Below are positions 1 to 8,206 of a stretch of 64,000 nt of DNA, in pieces. Under the pieces are notes generated by a model. It ran no database searches. It was not told where the DNA came from and saw only the letters and a program-made list of their open reading frames with translations. This stretch comes from Micromonospora sp. WMMD1102 (GTDB lineage: Bacteria > Actinomycetota > Actinomycetes > Mycobacteriales > Micromonosporaceae). How positions within the stretch are numbered: position 1 is the stretch's first letter; each line of letters begins with the position of its first letter. Location: contig NZ_JARUBN010000001.1 of assembly GCF_029626265.1 (NCBI RefSeq), positions 1,054,001 through 1,118,000 on the forward strand, read 5' to 3'. Both the position numbers and the translations under genes were made by a program.

Positions 1-1209
1 GCGGCCGGCGGCATCCCGGTACCGGTGGTCGTCGAGCACGGTACGCACGGCACGGCGGATCGCGGTTGGCGTCGGGGTCTCGGTCTTGAGGCGGCGTCCG
101 ACACCGGCCCAGGCGATCCGGGCGATCACCTCCGGCTTGTCCTCCTGGCTGCCGGCCGCGACGATCGGCACGCCGTAGCGCAGGGCGTACTGCACGCCGC
201 CGTATCCGCCGTTGGTCAGGTAGACGTCGGTCTTCGGCAGCAGGTCGTCGTAGGGCAGGAACTCGGCGGCGCGGGCGTTAGCGGGCAGCGGCGGCAGCGA
301 CTCCACCGGGCGTCCACCGGTCGCGACGGCGATCAGCACGTCTTCGTCGGCCAGGCCTTCGAGCGTGGGTGCGATGAGTTGGCCGTAGTTCCGGTTGGCG
401 ATCGTGCCCTGTGTGACGTGGACGACTGGGCGCGAGCGGTCGAGTTCTGGCCACCACGGCGGGAGTGGCGCATGCGAGCCGGACGCCGAGATCGGTCCCG
501 CGAAGTGGAGGGTGGCGGGGGCGTCGGATCGTGGGTACTCGAACTTGGGCACGGTGAACTGCACGATCGCTTCGGCGTGCCGCGGCCAGTCGAGCACCGC
601 GAAGGGGATCGAGCGGCCGTGCAGCCGTTGGAAGGTCTGCTCGGCGATTCGCTGGCTCGGCGGAAACACGAGCTTGCGGGTGATCGTGGCAAGCGTGGCA
701 TTCCGGATTCGGCCGAGCGGACCCCGCAGCGGCATGAGCCCCATGCCGAACGGTGCCGTGTCGCGGCTGGCGAAGGTCAGTGGGCAGATGCCACCCAGCA
801 CGATCGGCGGTCGGACCCCGAGCGGGTGCCCGAGCAGGAACGCGCCGCCGACGAACCCCGGCTCGACCAGCAGCGTATCGGCGGGCTCGGCTGCGTGTGC
901 CGCCATCACCGCCTCGTGTTGAGGCAGCCCAGGGCGTACGAAGATGTGCTCGATGTCGTGGGCGATCGCCCTCGTGCCCGTCAGCGCGGCTCGTTCGGGG
1001 AACGTGTGGTTCCAGTCCTGCCGGTCGTCGAAGTCGGCTTCGGCCGGCAAGGCCAGGTGTTCGGCCCCGGTCGCCTCGACGGAGCCGGCGAATCGGGACC
1101 CGGTGATGAACCGCACCCGGTCTCCGCGCTCGGCGAAGTGCCGTGCGACCGCGAGCAGCGGCGTGACGTGCCCGTGGATGGGCGCTGCCGCGATCAAGAT
1201 CGAAGACAT
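1..1209 (-). CDS. MGT-family glycosyltransferase (3' end cut by window edge)
   Basis: UDP-glycosyltransferase-type enzyme (GT1, macrolide glycosyltransferase family) expected to move a sugar from a nucleotide donor onto a small hydrophobic acceptor. The frame is open for 403 codons and runs off the left edge, so only a few residues are missing. The N-terminus reads MSSILIAAAPIHGHVTPLLA, the usual Rossmann start with the acceptor-side HGH. The C-terminal domain has LPYDDLLPKTDVYLTNGGYG followed by the GVPIVAAG stretch that contacts donor phosphates. The ATG at 1209 is the only start giving this N-terminus. It is divergent from the TetR gene 70 bp away, which probably controls it. Family members often inactivate macrolides or decorate natural products; the substrate cannot be told here. 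Family call is firm, acceptor unknown. Confidence 0.88.
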   Translation of the reverse strand, partial: MSSILIAAAPIHGHVTPLLAVARHFAERGDRVRFITGSRFAGSVEATGAEHLALPAEADFDDRQDWNHTFPERAALTGTRAIAHDIEHIFVRPGLPQHEAVMAAHAAEPADTLLVEPGFVGGAFLLGHPLGVRPPIVLGGICPLTFASRDTAPFGMGLMPLRGPLGRIRNATLATITRKLVFPPSQRIAEQTFQRLHGRSIPFAVLDWPRHAEAIVQFTVPKFEYPRSDAPATLHFAGPISASGSHAPLPPWWPELDRSRPVVHVTQGTIANRNYGQLIAPTLEGLADEDVLIAVATGGRPVESLPPLPANARAAEFLPYDDLLPKTDVYLTNGGYGGVQYALRYGVPIVAAGSQEDKPEVIARIAWAGVGRRLKTETPTPTAIRRAVRTVLDDHRYRDAAGR

Positions 1210-1280
1210 CACGACCTCCGATCGGTCCCGAGGCGATGAGATAGAATTCGAGACCATGACGCAGTATCGATCTGTACGCG
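1210..1280. promoter_or_regulatory. Divergent promoter region, glycosyltransferase / TetR
   Basis: A 71-bp gap separates the two divergent starts and must hold both promoters and any TetR operator. TAGAAT around 1241 could serve as a -10 element. I see no clean long palindrome, so the operator is not placed. Confidence 0.4.
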
Positions 1281-1994
1281 ATGGTAGTCAATATGGTCGA
1301 GGGTGAAGGTCGCACCCGCGTCTACCGTTCCGAGCTTCGGCAGCGTCAGGCGGCGCAGACCCGCAGGCGGGTCGTCGAAGCCGCAGGCGAGGTGTTCAGC
1401 GAGCACGGATACCAGGCCGCGACGTTCGCGCAGATCGCGAAGCGTGCCGGCGTCTCGGTCGAGACGGTGCGGACGCACGGCCCGAAGGCGGCCCTGATGT
1501 GGGCTGCGGTCGAGGTGGCGTCCGTGGGCGTCGAAGGACGCGACATCGACCTTGTCGCCACCGATGTCGGCAAAGCCTTGGTCGAGGTCGCCGACCCGGA
1601 CGGATTCGCGGCGTTTCTGGGCGAGGCGATGCTCGCGATGAACGAGTCGGCGGCAGGTGTCTGGCTCGCGGTCACCGGAGCTGCACAGGGCGACAGCGAA
1701 CTCCGCGGCCACCTCACCGAGCGGCTCGCCGGGATCAGGCGGCAGGTCACGAAGGTCCTCCGGATGGTCGCCGAGCGCGGCTGGCTGCGATCCGACGTGC
1801 CCTTCGACGATCTGGTCGAGGCGTGCTGCGTCATCACCAGCGTCGAAAGCTACCTGCGCTTCGTGCGCATGGACGGCAAATCGCCTGAGGAATACCGGGC
1901 TTTCGTCACGCGGACGATCCGCGACTCGATCCTTGTCCGACAAGCCGGTGCGGGCGTCGCGTCAGGATGGACGGCCTCGGATCACCGGCTGTGA
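1281..1994 (+). CDS. TetR/AcrR-family transcriptional regulator
   Basis: A 237-residue TetR-type repressor. The N-terminal helix-turn-helix spans roughly residues 20-65 (RRRVVEAAGEVFSEHGYQAA, then IAKRAGVSVETVRTHGPKAA). The usual Tyr of the recognition helix (..ETVYRHF..) is replaced by RTHG, a variation also seen in other actinobacterial members. The rest is the helical ligand-binding and dimerisation domain. ATGs at 1281 and 1293 are both possible and neither has a good ribosome-binding site; the shorter one fits the family better. It lies head-to-head with the glycosyltransferase, suggesting ligand-relieved repression of that enzyme. Confidence 0.88.
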   Translation: MVVNMVEGEGRTRVYRSELRQRQAAQTRRRVVEAAGEVFSEHGYQAATFAQIAKRAGVSVETVRTHGPKAALMWAAVEVASVGVEGRDIDLVATDVGKALVEVADPDGFAAFLGEAMLAMNESAAGVWLAVTGAAQGDSELRGHLTERLAGIRRQVTKVLRMVAERGWLRSDVPFDDLVEACCVITSVESYLRFVRMDGKSPEEYRAFVTRTIRDSILVRQAGAGVASGWTASDHRL

Positions 1995-2162
1995 ACCGTC
2001 GCCATCGGCACTCTCCAGGGCGCCCGTCCGGCCGGACCGTTGGTGTCGACCTACCTACCAGTCCCGTCGCCGCGGGCTGTGGCGGCTGCTGGCCGGACCG
2101 GCCCGACCGCCCGTGGTGGCGGACAGCGCCGCCCGACGCCGTGCTGGCAATCCCGCGCTGAT

Positions 2163-2198
2163 CGGTCCGGCCGGCCCGTGATCGGACCGGCCGGACCG
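2163..2198. terminator. GC-rich hairpin between convergent genes
   Basis: CGGTCCGGCCGG (2163-2174) pairs perfectly with CCGGCCGGACCG (2187-2198) around a 12-nt loop. It lies between the convergent TetR gene and DUF4190 gene. There is no T-tract, so it may be a factor-dependent or attenuating structure. Confidence 0.4.
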
Positions 2199-2264
2199 TC
2201 CGGCGTCGGGTGTGTGCGCAGGACCAGGTTGAGGTGTACCGCGACCAGGTGACCGGATCCGCGA

Positions 2265-2540
2265 TCAGGCCGGGGTCGAGTTGGCCATGAGGGCGAAGAC
2301 CACGACGAACCAGAGCACGCTGAGCACGGTGAAGACGATGCCGAGCCAGAAGCCGGCCTTGGCGAGCCCGCTGCCCTGCTCGCCGGTCTGCTGAATCTGC
2401 CGCTTGGCGATGACGCCGAAGACGATGCCGAGCGGCGAGAAGACGAAGGCGAAGATGAGCGAGAGGATCGCCATCACGTTGGTGCCGCGAACCGTCCCGC
2501 CCGCGTGCCCCGCCGCCCCGTCGGTGGTCTGCGTTGCCAT
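2265..2540 (-). CDS. DUF4190-type small membrane protein
   Basis: A 91-residue integral membrane protein of unknown function. After a short polar N-terminus there are two hydrophobic segments, about residues 22-45 (VMAILSLIFAFVFSPLGIVF) and 62-86 (GFWLGIVFTVLSVLWFVVVF). They are joined by the conserved GVIAKRQIQQTGEQGSGLAKAG loop typical of DUF4190 proteins. The ATG at 2540 has an upstream AGGAGG-like site. The gene stands alone, convergent with the TetR gene. Confidence 0.85.
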   Translation of the reverse strand: MATQTTDGAAGHAGGTVRGTNVMAILSLIFAFVFSPLGIVFGVIAKRQIQQTGEQGSGLAKAGFWLGIVFTVLSVLWFVVVFALMANSTPA

Positions 2541-2550
2541 CTCTCCTCCT

Positions 2551-2570
2551 CGGTGTGGATGTCCACACCG
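2551..2570. promoter_or_regulatory. Inverted repeat in the DUF4190 leader
   Basis: CGGTGTGGA (2551-2559) and TCCACACCG (2562-2570) form a 9+9 bp dyad with a 2-nt centre, 11-30 bp upstream of the DUF4190 start codon. It could be an operator or a 5' UTR hairpin; no regulator can be named. Confidence 0.45.
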
Positions 2571-2622
2571 GACCTACCCGGTCCGGCTGCCCGACTAACG
2601 CCGTTCGACGGGCACGATCCGG

Positions 2623-2679
2623 TCAAGATCCTTGTTGATCCATGGCGAGCCAGACGCCACCAGACAACAAGAATCTTGA
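2623..2679. repeat. 57-bp imperfect palindrome
   Basis: Arms of 25 nt with a 7-nt loop. The outer arms TCAAGATCCTTGTTG and CAACAAGAATCTTGA match at 14 of 15 positions, then comes a 5-nt internal mismatch, then TGGCG/CGCCA. It is more AT-rich than its surroundings and lies just past the hutH stop, where it could act as a transcript-end hairpin. Its size and symmetry also fit a small non-autonomous palindromic repeat. Confidence 0.6.
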
Positions 2680-2698
2680 CGACCGCCGGTCGCGGCTT

Positions 2699-4249
2699 CT
2701 ATCCGAGGGGTCCGACCTTCGCCTCGATGGCGGCCCGCAGTTCCGGTTTGGCGACGACCGCGCGGGCCGCCTCCATCGCCGGGGCGAGGAAGATGTCCGG
2801 CCCCGGCTCGCCGACCGCGTCCCGGAGCGCCGCCACCGCCGCCCGACCGGCCGGCGACGGGGTGAGCGGGGCCCGCAACTGCAGGCCGCGTACCCCGGCG
2901 ATCAGCTCCACCGCGAGCAAACTGGTCAGGTTCGCAAGCACCGTACGCAGCTTCCTGGTCGCCGCCCAGCCCATCGAGACGTGGTCCTCCTGCATGCCGC
3001 TGGTCGGCAGCGAGTCGACGGAGGCGGGCGCGGCCAGCCGCCGGTTCTCCGCGACGATGCCGGCGGCGGTGTACTGGGCGATCATCAGCCCGGAGTTGAC
3101 CCCGGCGTCCGGGGAGAGGAACGCCGGCAGTTCCCTGGACCGGGTCACGTCGAGCAGCCGGTCGACCCGGCGTTCGGCGATCGCCCCGACCTCGGCGGCG
3201 GCGATCGCCAGATAGTCGGCGGCGAAGCCGAGCGGGGCGCCGTGGAAGTTGCCTGTCGACTCGACCCGCCCGTCCGGCAGCACCACCGGGTTGTCCACCA
3301 CCGAGAGCAGTTCCCGGTTGGCGACCTGGTCGACGAAGGCGAGGGTGTCCCGGGCCGCCCCGGCGACCTGCGGAGCGCAGCGCATCGAGTACGCGTCCTG
3401 CACGGCGTGCGACAGGTCGTCCCGGTGCGAGTCCATGATGGACGAATCCTGCAACAGCCGGTGGATGTTGGCCGCCGAGACCGCCTGCCCCGGATGCGGG
3501 CGGATGGCGTGCAGTTCCGGCAGGAACGGCCGCTCCGAGCCGAGCATCGCCTCGATGGCGAGCGCCGCCGTCACGTCCGCCATCGTGAACAGGTGGCCCG
3601 CGTCGGCGACGGCCAGCAGCAGCATCCCGAGCATCCCGTCGGTGCCGTTGACAAGCGCCAGCCCCTCCTTGGCGGCCAGCTCCACCGGGCGCAGCCCGGC
3701 CTCGCGCAGTGCGACACCGGCGTCCTGCCGGCTGCCGTCCGGGCCGACCACCCAGCCCTCGCCGAGCAGCACCAGCGCGCAGTGCGCCAGCGGGGCCAGG
3801 TCACCGGAGGCGCCGAGCGAGCCGTGCTCCGGCACCCACGGGGTGATGTCGGCGTTGAGCAGGTCGGCGAGCGCCAGGGCCAGCTCGGGGCGTACCCCGG
3901 AGTGGCCCAGCGCCAGCGAGCGGATCCGCAGCAGCATCATCGCCCGGACCACCTCGCGGGGCATCGGGGCGCCCACCCCGGCGGCGTGCGAGCGGATCAG
4001 CGCGTGCTGCAACTCGGCCCGCCGGTCCGGCGCCACGAAGGTATTGGCGAGGGCGCCGAAGCCGGTCGAGACGCCGTACACCGGGCGGCCGGTCTCTTCG
4101 ATCCGGTCCACGATCGCCCGGCTGGCCGCCATCGCATCCAGAGTGGACGGATCGAGGGCGACGGTGGCGGTGCCCCGGGCCACCGCCAGCACGTCGGCCG
4201 GGGAGACCCCGGTGGGCTGGACGACGACGGTTCGGGTCACGGTTGACAT
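2699..4249 (-). CDS. hutH: Histidine ammonia-lyase HutH
   Basis: Removes ammonia from L-histidine to give trans-urocanate, the first step of histidine degradation, in the cytosol. The 516-residue length is normal. Hallmarks are YGVSTGFG (residues 58-65) and [14 protein letters not shown], where A147-S148-G149 cyclise to the MIO electrophile. The start is the ATG at 4249, whose codons overlap the end of hutI by 13 bp, indicating translational coupling. The frame stays open upstream to 4831 but that part is antisense shadow inside hutI. It is last in the operon although it catalyses the first reaction. Confidence 0.97.
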   Translation of the reverse strand: MSTVTRTVVVQPTGVSPADVLAVARGTATVALDPSTLDAMAASRAIVDRIEETGRPVYGVSTGFGALANTFVAPDRRAELQHALIRSHAAGVGAPMPREVVRAMMLLRIRSLALGHSGVRPELALALADLLNADITPWVPEHGSLGASGDLAPLAHCALVLLGEGWVVGPDGSRQDAGVALREAGLRPVELAAKEGLALVNGTDGMLGMLLLAVADAGHLFTMADVTAALAIEAMLGSERPFLPELHAIRPHPGQAVSAANIHRLLQDSSIMDSHRDDLSHAVQDAYSMRCAPQVAGAARDTLAFVDQVANRELLSVVDNPVVLPDGRVESTGNFHGAPLGFAADYLAIAAAEVGAIAERRVDRLLDVTRSRELPAFLSPDAGVNSGLMIAQYTAAGIVAENRRLAAPASVDSLPTSGMQEDHVSMGWAATRKLRTVLANLTSLLAVELIAGVRGLQLRAPLTPSPAGRAAVAALRDAVGEPGPDIFLAPAMEAARAVVAKPELRAAIEAKVGPLG

Positions 4250-5412
4250 TGCGGTACTCCGTTGTGCAGGACCTGGCTGATCAGTGGAACACCGGGCCGG
4301 TAGGCCAGGTGCAGGTAGGAGGGCGCGTCCAGGATGCTCAGGTCGGCCGGTACGCCCGGCCGGAGCACCCCGGCGTCCGGGCGGCGCAGCGCCCGCGCGC
4401 CACCGGCGGTGGCCGCCCAGACAGCCTCCGCCGGGGTCATGCCCATCTCGCGGACCGCGAGCGCGATGCAGAACGGCATCGACGAGGTGTACGACGACCC
4501 CGGGTTGCAGTCCGTCGCCAACGCCACCGTCACCCGGGCGTCGAGCAGCCGGCGCGCGTCCGGGTACGGCGACCGGGTGGAGAATTCGGCACCGGGCAGC
4601 AGCGTCGCCACCGTCTCCGACATCGCCAGCGCGTCGACGTCCTCGTCGGACAGATGGGTGCAGTGGTCGACGCTTGCCGCACCCAGCTCCACCCCGAGCT
4701 GCACCCCCGGCCCCGGGCCGAGCTGGTTGGCGTGCACCCGTACGCCGAGTCCGGCGGCCTGCCCGACGGTGAGGATCGCCCGCGCGTGGTCGGCGTCGAA
4801 GGCGCCCCGCTCGCAGAAGACGTCGATCCACCGCGCGTACGGCAGCGCGGCCCGGAGCATCGGCCCGCAGACCAGTCCGACGTAGTCGTCGGGGCGGTCG
4901 GCGTACTCCGGCGGCACGACGTGGGCGCCGAGGAAAGTCGTCTCCGGGGTGAACTCGGCGGCGATCCGCAGCGAGCGGGCCTCGTCGGCGACGCTGAGAC
5001 CGTACCCACTCTTGATCTCGATCGTGGTGCTGCCCTGCCGGACCGCCTCGGCGCGCAGCCGCGCGACGGTGTCCCGGAGCTGGTCGTCGTGCGCGGCCCG
5101 GGTGGCGGCGACGGTCGTCCGGATCCCGCCACCGGTGTACGGCTCGCCGGCCATCCGGGCGGCGAACTCGGCGGCCCGGTCCCCGGCGAAGACGAGGTGG
5201 GAGTGGCTGTCCACGAAACCGGGCAGCACCGCCCGGCCGTCGGCGTCGATCCGCCGGTCGGCGGCCGGCGCGTACCGGGCCGGCCCGATCCAGGCCACCT
5301 CGCCCTCCTCGACCAGCAGCGCCGCCTTGCGCCGGATGCCCAGCGGTCCGCCCTCGCCGATCCCGGCGACGTTCGTCACCAGCTCGCCGATGTTGTCGAT
5401 CAGCAGTCTCAT
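4237..5412 (-). CDS. hutI: Imidazolonepropionase HutI
   Basis: Hydrolyses 4-imidazolone-5-propionate to N-formimidoyl-L-glutamate (third hut step). The 391-residue amidohydrolase-superfamily metalloenzyme has the metal ligands H70 and H72 in [12 protein letters not shown]227 in VHANQLG and D301 in [11 protein letters not shown]. The substrate loop around [13 protein letters not shown] is also typical. It starts at the ATG at 5412, whose AT-G-A overlaps the stop of a duplicated 22-codon mini-ORF (see 5409-5477), and it overlaps hutH by 13 bp at the other end. Confidence 0.96.
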   Translation of the reverse strand: MRLLIDNIGELVTNVAGIGEGGPLGIRRKAALLVEEGEVAWIGPARYAPAADRRIDADGRAVLPGFVDSHSHLVFAGDRAAEFAARMAGEPYTGGGIRTTVAATRAAHDDQLRDTVARLRAEAVRQGSTTIEIKSGYGLSVADEARSLRIAAEFTPETTFLGAHVVPPEYADRPDDYVGLVCGPMLRAALPYARWIDVFCERGAFDADHARAILTVGQAAGLGVRVHANQLGPGPGVQLGVELGAASVDHCTHLSDEDVDALAMSETVATLLPGAEFSTRSPYPDARRLLDARVTVALATDCNPGSSYTSSMPFCIALAVREMGMTPAEAVWAATAGGARALRRPDAGVLRPGVPADLSILDAPSYLHLAYRPGVPLISQVLHNGVPQCQP

Positions 5413-5499
5413 GCCGCGGTCACCGCCCCGGTCGACAGGTCGGCACCGTCGCGCGCCACACCGATCAGCAGTCTCATGCCGCCGTCACCGCCCCGATCG
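5398..5499. repeat. 37-bp direct duplication at the hutF/hutI junction, with a mini-ORF
   Basis: Copies at 5398-5434 and 5463-5499 match at 35 of 37 positions and are 65 bp apart. Each holds the hutF tail (GAVTAA, stop) overlapping a hutI-like start (ATG AGA CTG CTG ATC). As a result hutF ends in the upstream copy, whose ATG at 5477 opens a 22-codon minus-strand ORF (5477 down to 5409). The stop of that ORF overlaps the true hutI ATG at 5412. The overlaps on both sides would keep ribosomes coupled across the duplication. Confidence 0.75.
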
Positions 5500-6970
5500 C
5501 CGCCGCCAGTTCGGCCGGTACGTCGACGGTCCGGTGCCGGCCCTCCCGGACCACCGGGCGGCCGTCCACGATCACGTCGGTCACGTCGGCGGCACCGGCC
5601 GCGAAGAAGATTCCGACCGGTGGCGTACCGGCGGTCCGGGTGCTGTCCAGCCGGACGGTGACCAGGTCGGCCCGGTCGCCCGGGGCCAGCCGGCCGGCGT
5701 CCGGCCAGCCCAGCGCGGCGTGCCCGGTCCCGGTCGCGGCCCGGAGCAGCTCCACCGGCGTGAAGTGGCCCCGGGCCAGGGTGGTCAGCCGCAGGTTCAA
5801 CTCCACCGCGCGGGCCTCCTCGAAGAGGTCGAGCACGGCGTGGCTGTCGCTGCCGAGGCTGAGCGGGACGCCGTCGTCAGCCAGCTCCCGGAACGGTCCC
5901 ACCCCGTCGGCCAGGTCCCGCTCGGTGGTCGGGCAGGCGCAGACCCCGGTGCCGCTGCCGCCGAGCGCCCGGATGTCGGGCCCGGGCAGGTGGGTGGCGT
6001 GCACCGCCGTGGTGGCCGGGCCGAGCACGCCGGCCTCGGCCAGCAACGCGGTCGGGCTCTTCCCGTGGTACGCCAGACACGCCTCGTGCTCGGCCGGCTG
6101 TTCGGCCAGGTGCAGGTGCAGCGGGGCGGCCCGGTCGGCCGCCCAGCGGGCCACCTCGGCGAGCTGGCCGGCCGGGACCGCCCGGACCGAGTGGACCGCC
6201 GCGCCGACCCGGGCGTGTGCGCCGGCCGGGGTGAACGCGCCGGCCCGCTCCGCCCAGCGTGCCGCGTCGCCGTCACCGAACCGCAGCTGCGGCCCGGCCA
6301 GCGGCGCACCATCCACTGTGGCCGTCAGATAGCAGGTGTCCAGCAGGGTGAGCCGGATGCCGGCCTGGGCGGCGGCCTCGACCAGCGCCGCGCCCATCGC
6401 GTTCGGGTCGGCGTACGGGGTGCCGCCTGGACCGTGGTGCAGGTAGTGGAACTCGCCGACGGCGGTGATGCCGGCGAGCGCCATCTCGGCGTACGTGGCG
6501 CGGGCCAGTGCCAGGTAGCGGTCCGGGTCGAGCCGGTCGGCGACCTCGTACATCGCCGCCCGCCAGGACCAGAAGTCGCCCCGGGCACCGTGGCCGCGCC
6601 CGCGCAGCGCCCGGTGGAAGGCGTGCGAGTGCGCGTTGGCCAGCCCCGGCAGGGTCAACCCGGGCAGCCGGCGGGCGTCCGGCGGCGGCACCGGCACCCC
6701 GGGCGTGACCGCGCCGAACCGGCCGTCGACCACCTCGACCAACACGCCGGCGTCCGGCTCCCGGCGGTCCGGCAGCCAGGCGTACTCGGCGTGGTAGCGG
6801 ATCCGCTCCGCCACCCGAGCGTCCGTCCGCGCTGCCGTCGGCGCGCTTGTCCGCGCTGCCACCCGAGCGTCCGTCCGCGCTGCCGTCGGGGCCGGGCCCG
6901 CCGCCGGAGCGTCTGTCGGGGCCGCCACCGGAATGTCTGTCGGGGCCGTTGCCGGGTCGGGGGCGGTCAT
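5474..6970 (-). CDS. hutF: Formimidoylglutamate deiminase HutF
   Basis: Deiminates N-formimidoyl-L-glutamate to N-formyl-L-glutamate plus ammonia. Amidohydrolase-superfamily motifs are [18 protein letters not shown] (metal ligands HxH), [21 protein letters not shown] and [11 protein letters not shown] (catalytic Asp). The ATG at 6970 overlaps the upstream gene's stop (ATGA) and gives 498 residues. The first ~52 residues are a Pro/Ala/Thr-rich repeat unlike the family. A GTG at 6814 would start at [17 protein letters not shown], where family similarity begins. The enzyme call is firm; the N-terminal boundary is uncertain. Confidence 0.93.
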   Translation of the reverse strand: MTAPDPATAPTDIPVAAPTDAPAAGPAPTAARTDARVAARTSAPTAARTDARVAERIRYHAEYAWLPDRREPDAGVLVEVVDGRFGAVTPGVPVPPPDARRLPGLTLPGLANAHSHAFHRALRGRGHGARGDFWSWRAAMYEVADRLDPDRYLALARATYAEMALAGITAVGEFHYLHHGPGGTPYADPNAMGAALVEAAAQAGIRLTLLDTCYLTATVDGAPLAGPQLRFGDGDAARWAERAGAFTPAGAHARVGAAVHSVRAVPAGQLAEVARWAADRAAPLHLHLAEQPAEHEACLAYHGKSPTALLAEAGVLGPATTAVHATHLPGPDIRALGGSGTGVCACPTTERDLADGVGPFRELADDGVPLSLGSDSHAVLDLFEEARAVELNLRLTTLARGHFTPVELLRAATGTGHAALGWPDAGRLAPGDRADLVTVRLDSTRTAGTPPVGIFFAAGAADVTDVIVDGRPVVREGRHRTVDVPAELAAAIGAVTAA

Positions 6971-8175
6971 CCGGCGGCCAGCTGGGCGAGCAGGTCGGCG
7001 AGCCGGCGTACGCCCTCGGCGCAGTCGTCGTCGCTGGCCGTCTCGGCGGGGGAGTGCGACACCCCGGTCGGGTTGCGCACGAAGAGCATCGCGGTCGGCA
7101 CGTGCTCGGCGAGGATCCCGGCGTCGTGCCCGGCGGCGGTCGGCAGCATCGGCACACCCTCGGCGAGCACCTCGCGGAACGCGCTGACCAGTCCGCCGTC
7201 GAACTCGACCGCCGGGCTGAGCGACTCGCGGGTGACGGTGAGCGTCGTACCGTCCCGGCTGGCCCGGTCGGCGGCTTTGCCGCGTACCCCCTCGAACAGT
7301 GCTTCGAGAGTGCCGGCGTCGGCGGCCCGGGCGTCCAGCCAGCCGCGGACCCGGGCCGGGATCGCGTTCGTGGCGTTCGGCTCCACCTCGACCCGGCCGA
7401 TCGTGGCGTGCGCACCGCGCAGCCGGGCCTCCTTGTTCGCCGCCAGCACGGTGAAGGCGTAGGTCAACATCGGGTCGCGCCGGTCCGCCATCCGGGTGGT
7501 GCCGGCGTGGTTGGCCTCGCCGGTGAAGTCCAGCCGCCAGCGGCCGTGCGGCCAGATCCCGCTGGCCACCCCGACCGGGGCGTCGAGGTCGGCCAGCGCC
7601 CGGCCCTGCTCGACGTGCAGTTCGACGAAGGCGCCGATCCGGGCCAGCAGCTCCGGCCGGGCTCCGGCCGGCCGCCCGCCGGCCGCCTCGGCCAGGCTGA
7701 CGCCGTCCCGGTCGGTCAGCGCCGCCGCCCGCTCCGGGTCGAGCGCCCCGGTGAGCAGCCGCGAACCGAGACACGGTACGCCGAACCGCGAACCCTCCTC
7801 CTCGGCGAACGCCACCACCCCGACCGGCCGCCGGAACTCCCGACCCTGTTCCCGGAGCGCCCGGACTGCCAGCAGGGCGCTGACGATGCCGAGCGGTCCG
7901 TCGTAGCCGCCGCCGTGCGGTACCGAGTCGAAGTGGCTGCCGAGCAGCACGGCGTCGCCCCGCTCCGGCGGCGGGCCGTACCAGGCGAACAGGTTGCCGT
8001 TGCCGTCCTCCTCGACCGCGTGCGCCCCGTCGGCGGTGGCGACGTGCCGGAACCACCGCTCCAGCTCACGCACCGGCGCGGTGAAGCCGTACCGCAGGTA
8101 GCCGCCGGTGCCCGGGTCCCGGCCGATCGGCGCGATCTCCGCCCAGGCCCGCCGGAAAGGAAGGGGCCCTTCCAC
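6967..8175 (-). CDS. M20-family amidohydrolase (allantoate amidohydrolase / N-carbamoylase type), probable formylglutamate hydrolase
   Basis: Zinc-dependent amidohydrolase of the hydantoinase/carbamoylase branch of M20. Motifs are GSHFDSVPHGGGYDGPLG (metal His and bridging Asp), VVAFAEEEGSRFG (catalytic Glu pair), FVELHVEQGR, and GEANHAGTTRMADRRDP of the dimerisation domain. The operon contains hutU, hutF, hutI and hutH but no classical hutG, so I infer this enzyme performs the last step, N-formylglutamate to glutamate plus formate. The best start is a GTG at 8175 that lies inside a palindromic repeat element; an in-frame TTG at about 8193 is an alternative. The stop overlaps the hutF ATG by 4 bp. 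Confidence 0.88.
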   Translation of the reverse strand: MEGPLPFRRAWAEIAPIGRDPGTGGYLRYGFTAPVRELERWFRHVATADGAHAVEEDGNGNLFAWYGPPPERGDAVLLGSHFDSVPHGGGYDGPLGIVSALLAVRALREQGREFRRPVGVVAFAEEEGSRFGVPCLGSRLLTGALDPERAAALTDRDGVSLAEAAGGRPAGARPELLARIGAFVELHVEQGRALADLDAPVGVASGIWPHGRWRLDFTGEANHAGTTRMADRRDPMLTYAFTVLAANKEARLRGAHATIGRVEVEPNATNAIPARVRGWLDARAADAGTLEALFEGVRGKAADRASRDGTTLTVTRESLSPAVEFDGGLVSAFREVLAEGVPMLPTAAGHDAGILAEHVPTAMLFVRNPTGVSHSPAETASDDDCAEGVRRLADLLAQLAAG

Positions 8176-8206
8176 AACAGAATCCGATAACAAGGGGCCC
8201 TTCCTT
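8157..8206. repeat. GGGCCC-type inverted-repeat element spanning the hutU/amidohydrolase junction
   Basis: Left arm AAGGAAGGGGCCCTT (8157-8171) and right arm AAGGGGCCCTTCCTT (8192-8206) are inverted repeats with one mismatch over 15, around a 20-bp core. The element contains the hutU stop codon (8207-8205) and the GTG start of the amidohydrolase (8175-8173), so it now forms both gene ends. I recall similar GGGCCC palindromes recurring between genes in Micromonospora and Salinispora, but could not verify that here. Confidence 0.7.

Noticed and set aside
278..1315. 345-codon minus-strand frame over the glycosyltransferase
   Set aside because: Arg/Ala/His-rich composition typical of a shadow frame; the frame from 1209 gives a complete glycosyltransferase.
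1..1994. Edge of a natural-product gene cluster
   Set aside because: An MGT-type glycosyltransferase plus TetR is not enough evidence; no biosynthetic core gene is visible in the window.
4250..4831. Open frame extending hutH upstream to 710 residues
   Set aside because: The extra part is antisense to hutI, is Arg/Ala/Gly-rich, and the true HutH N-terminus starts at the ATG at 4249.
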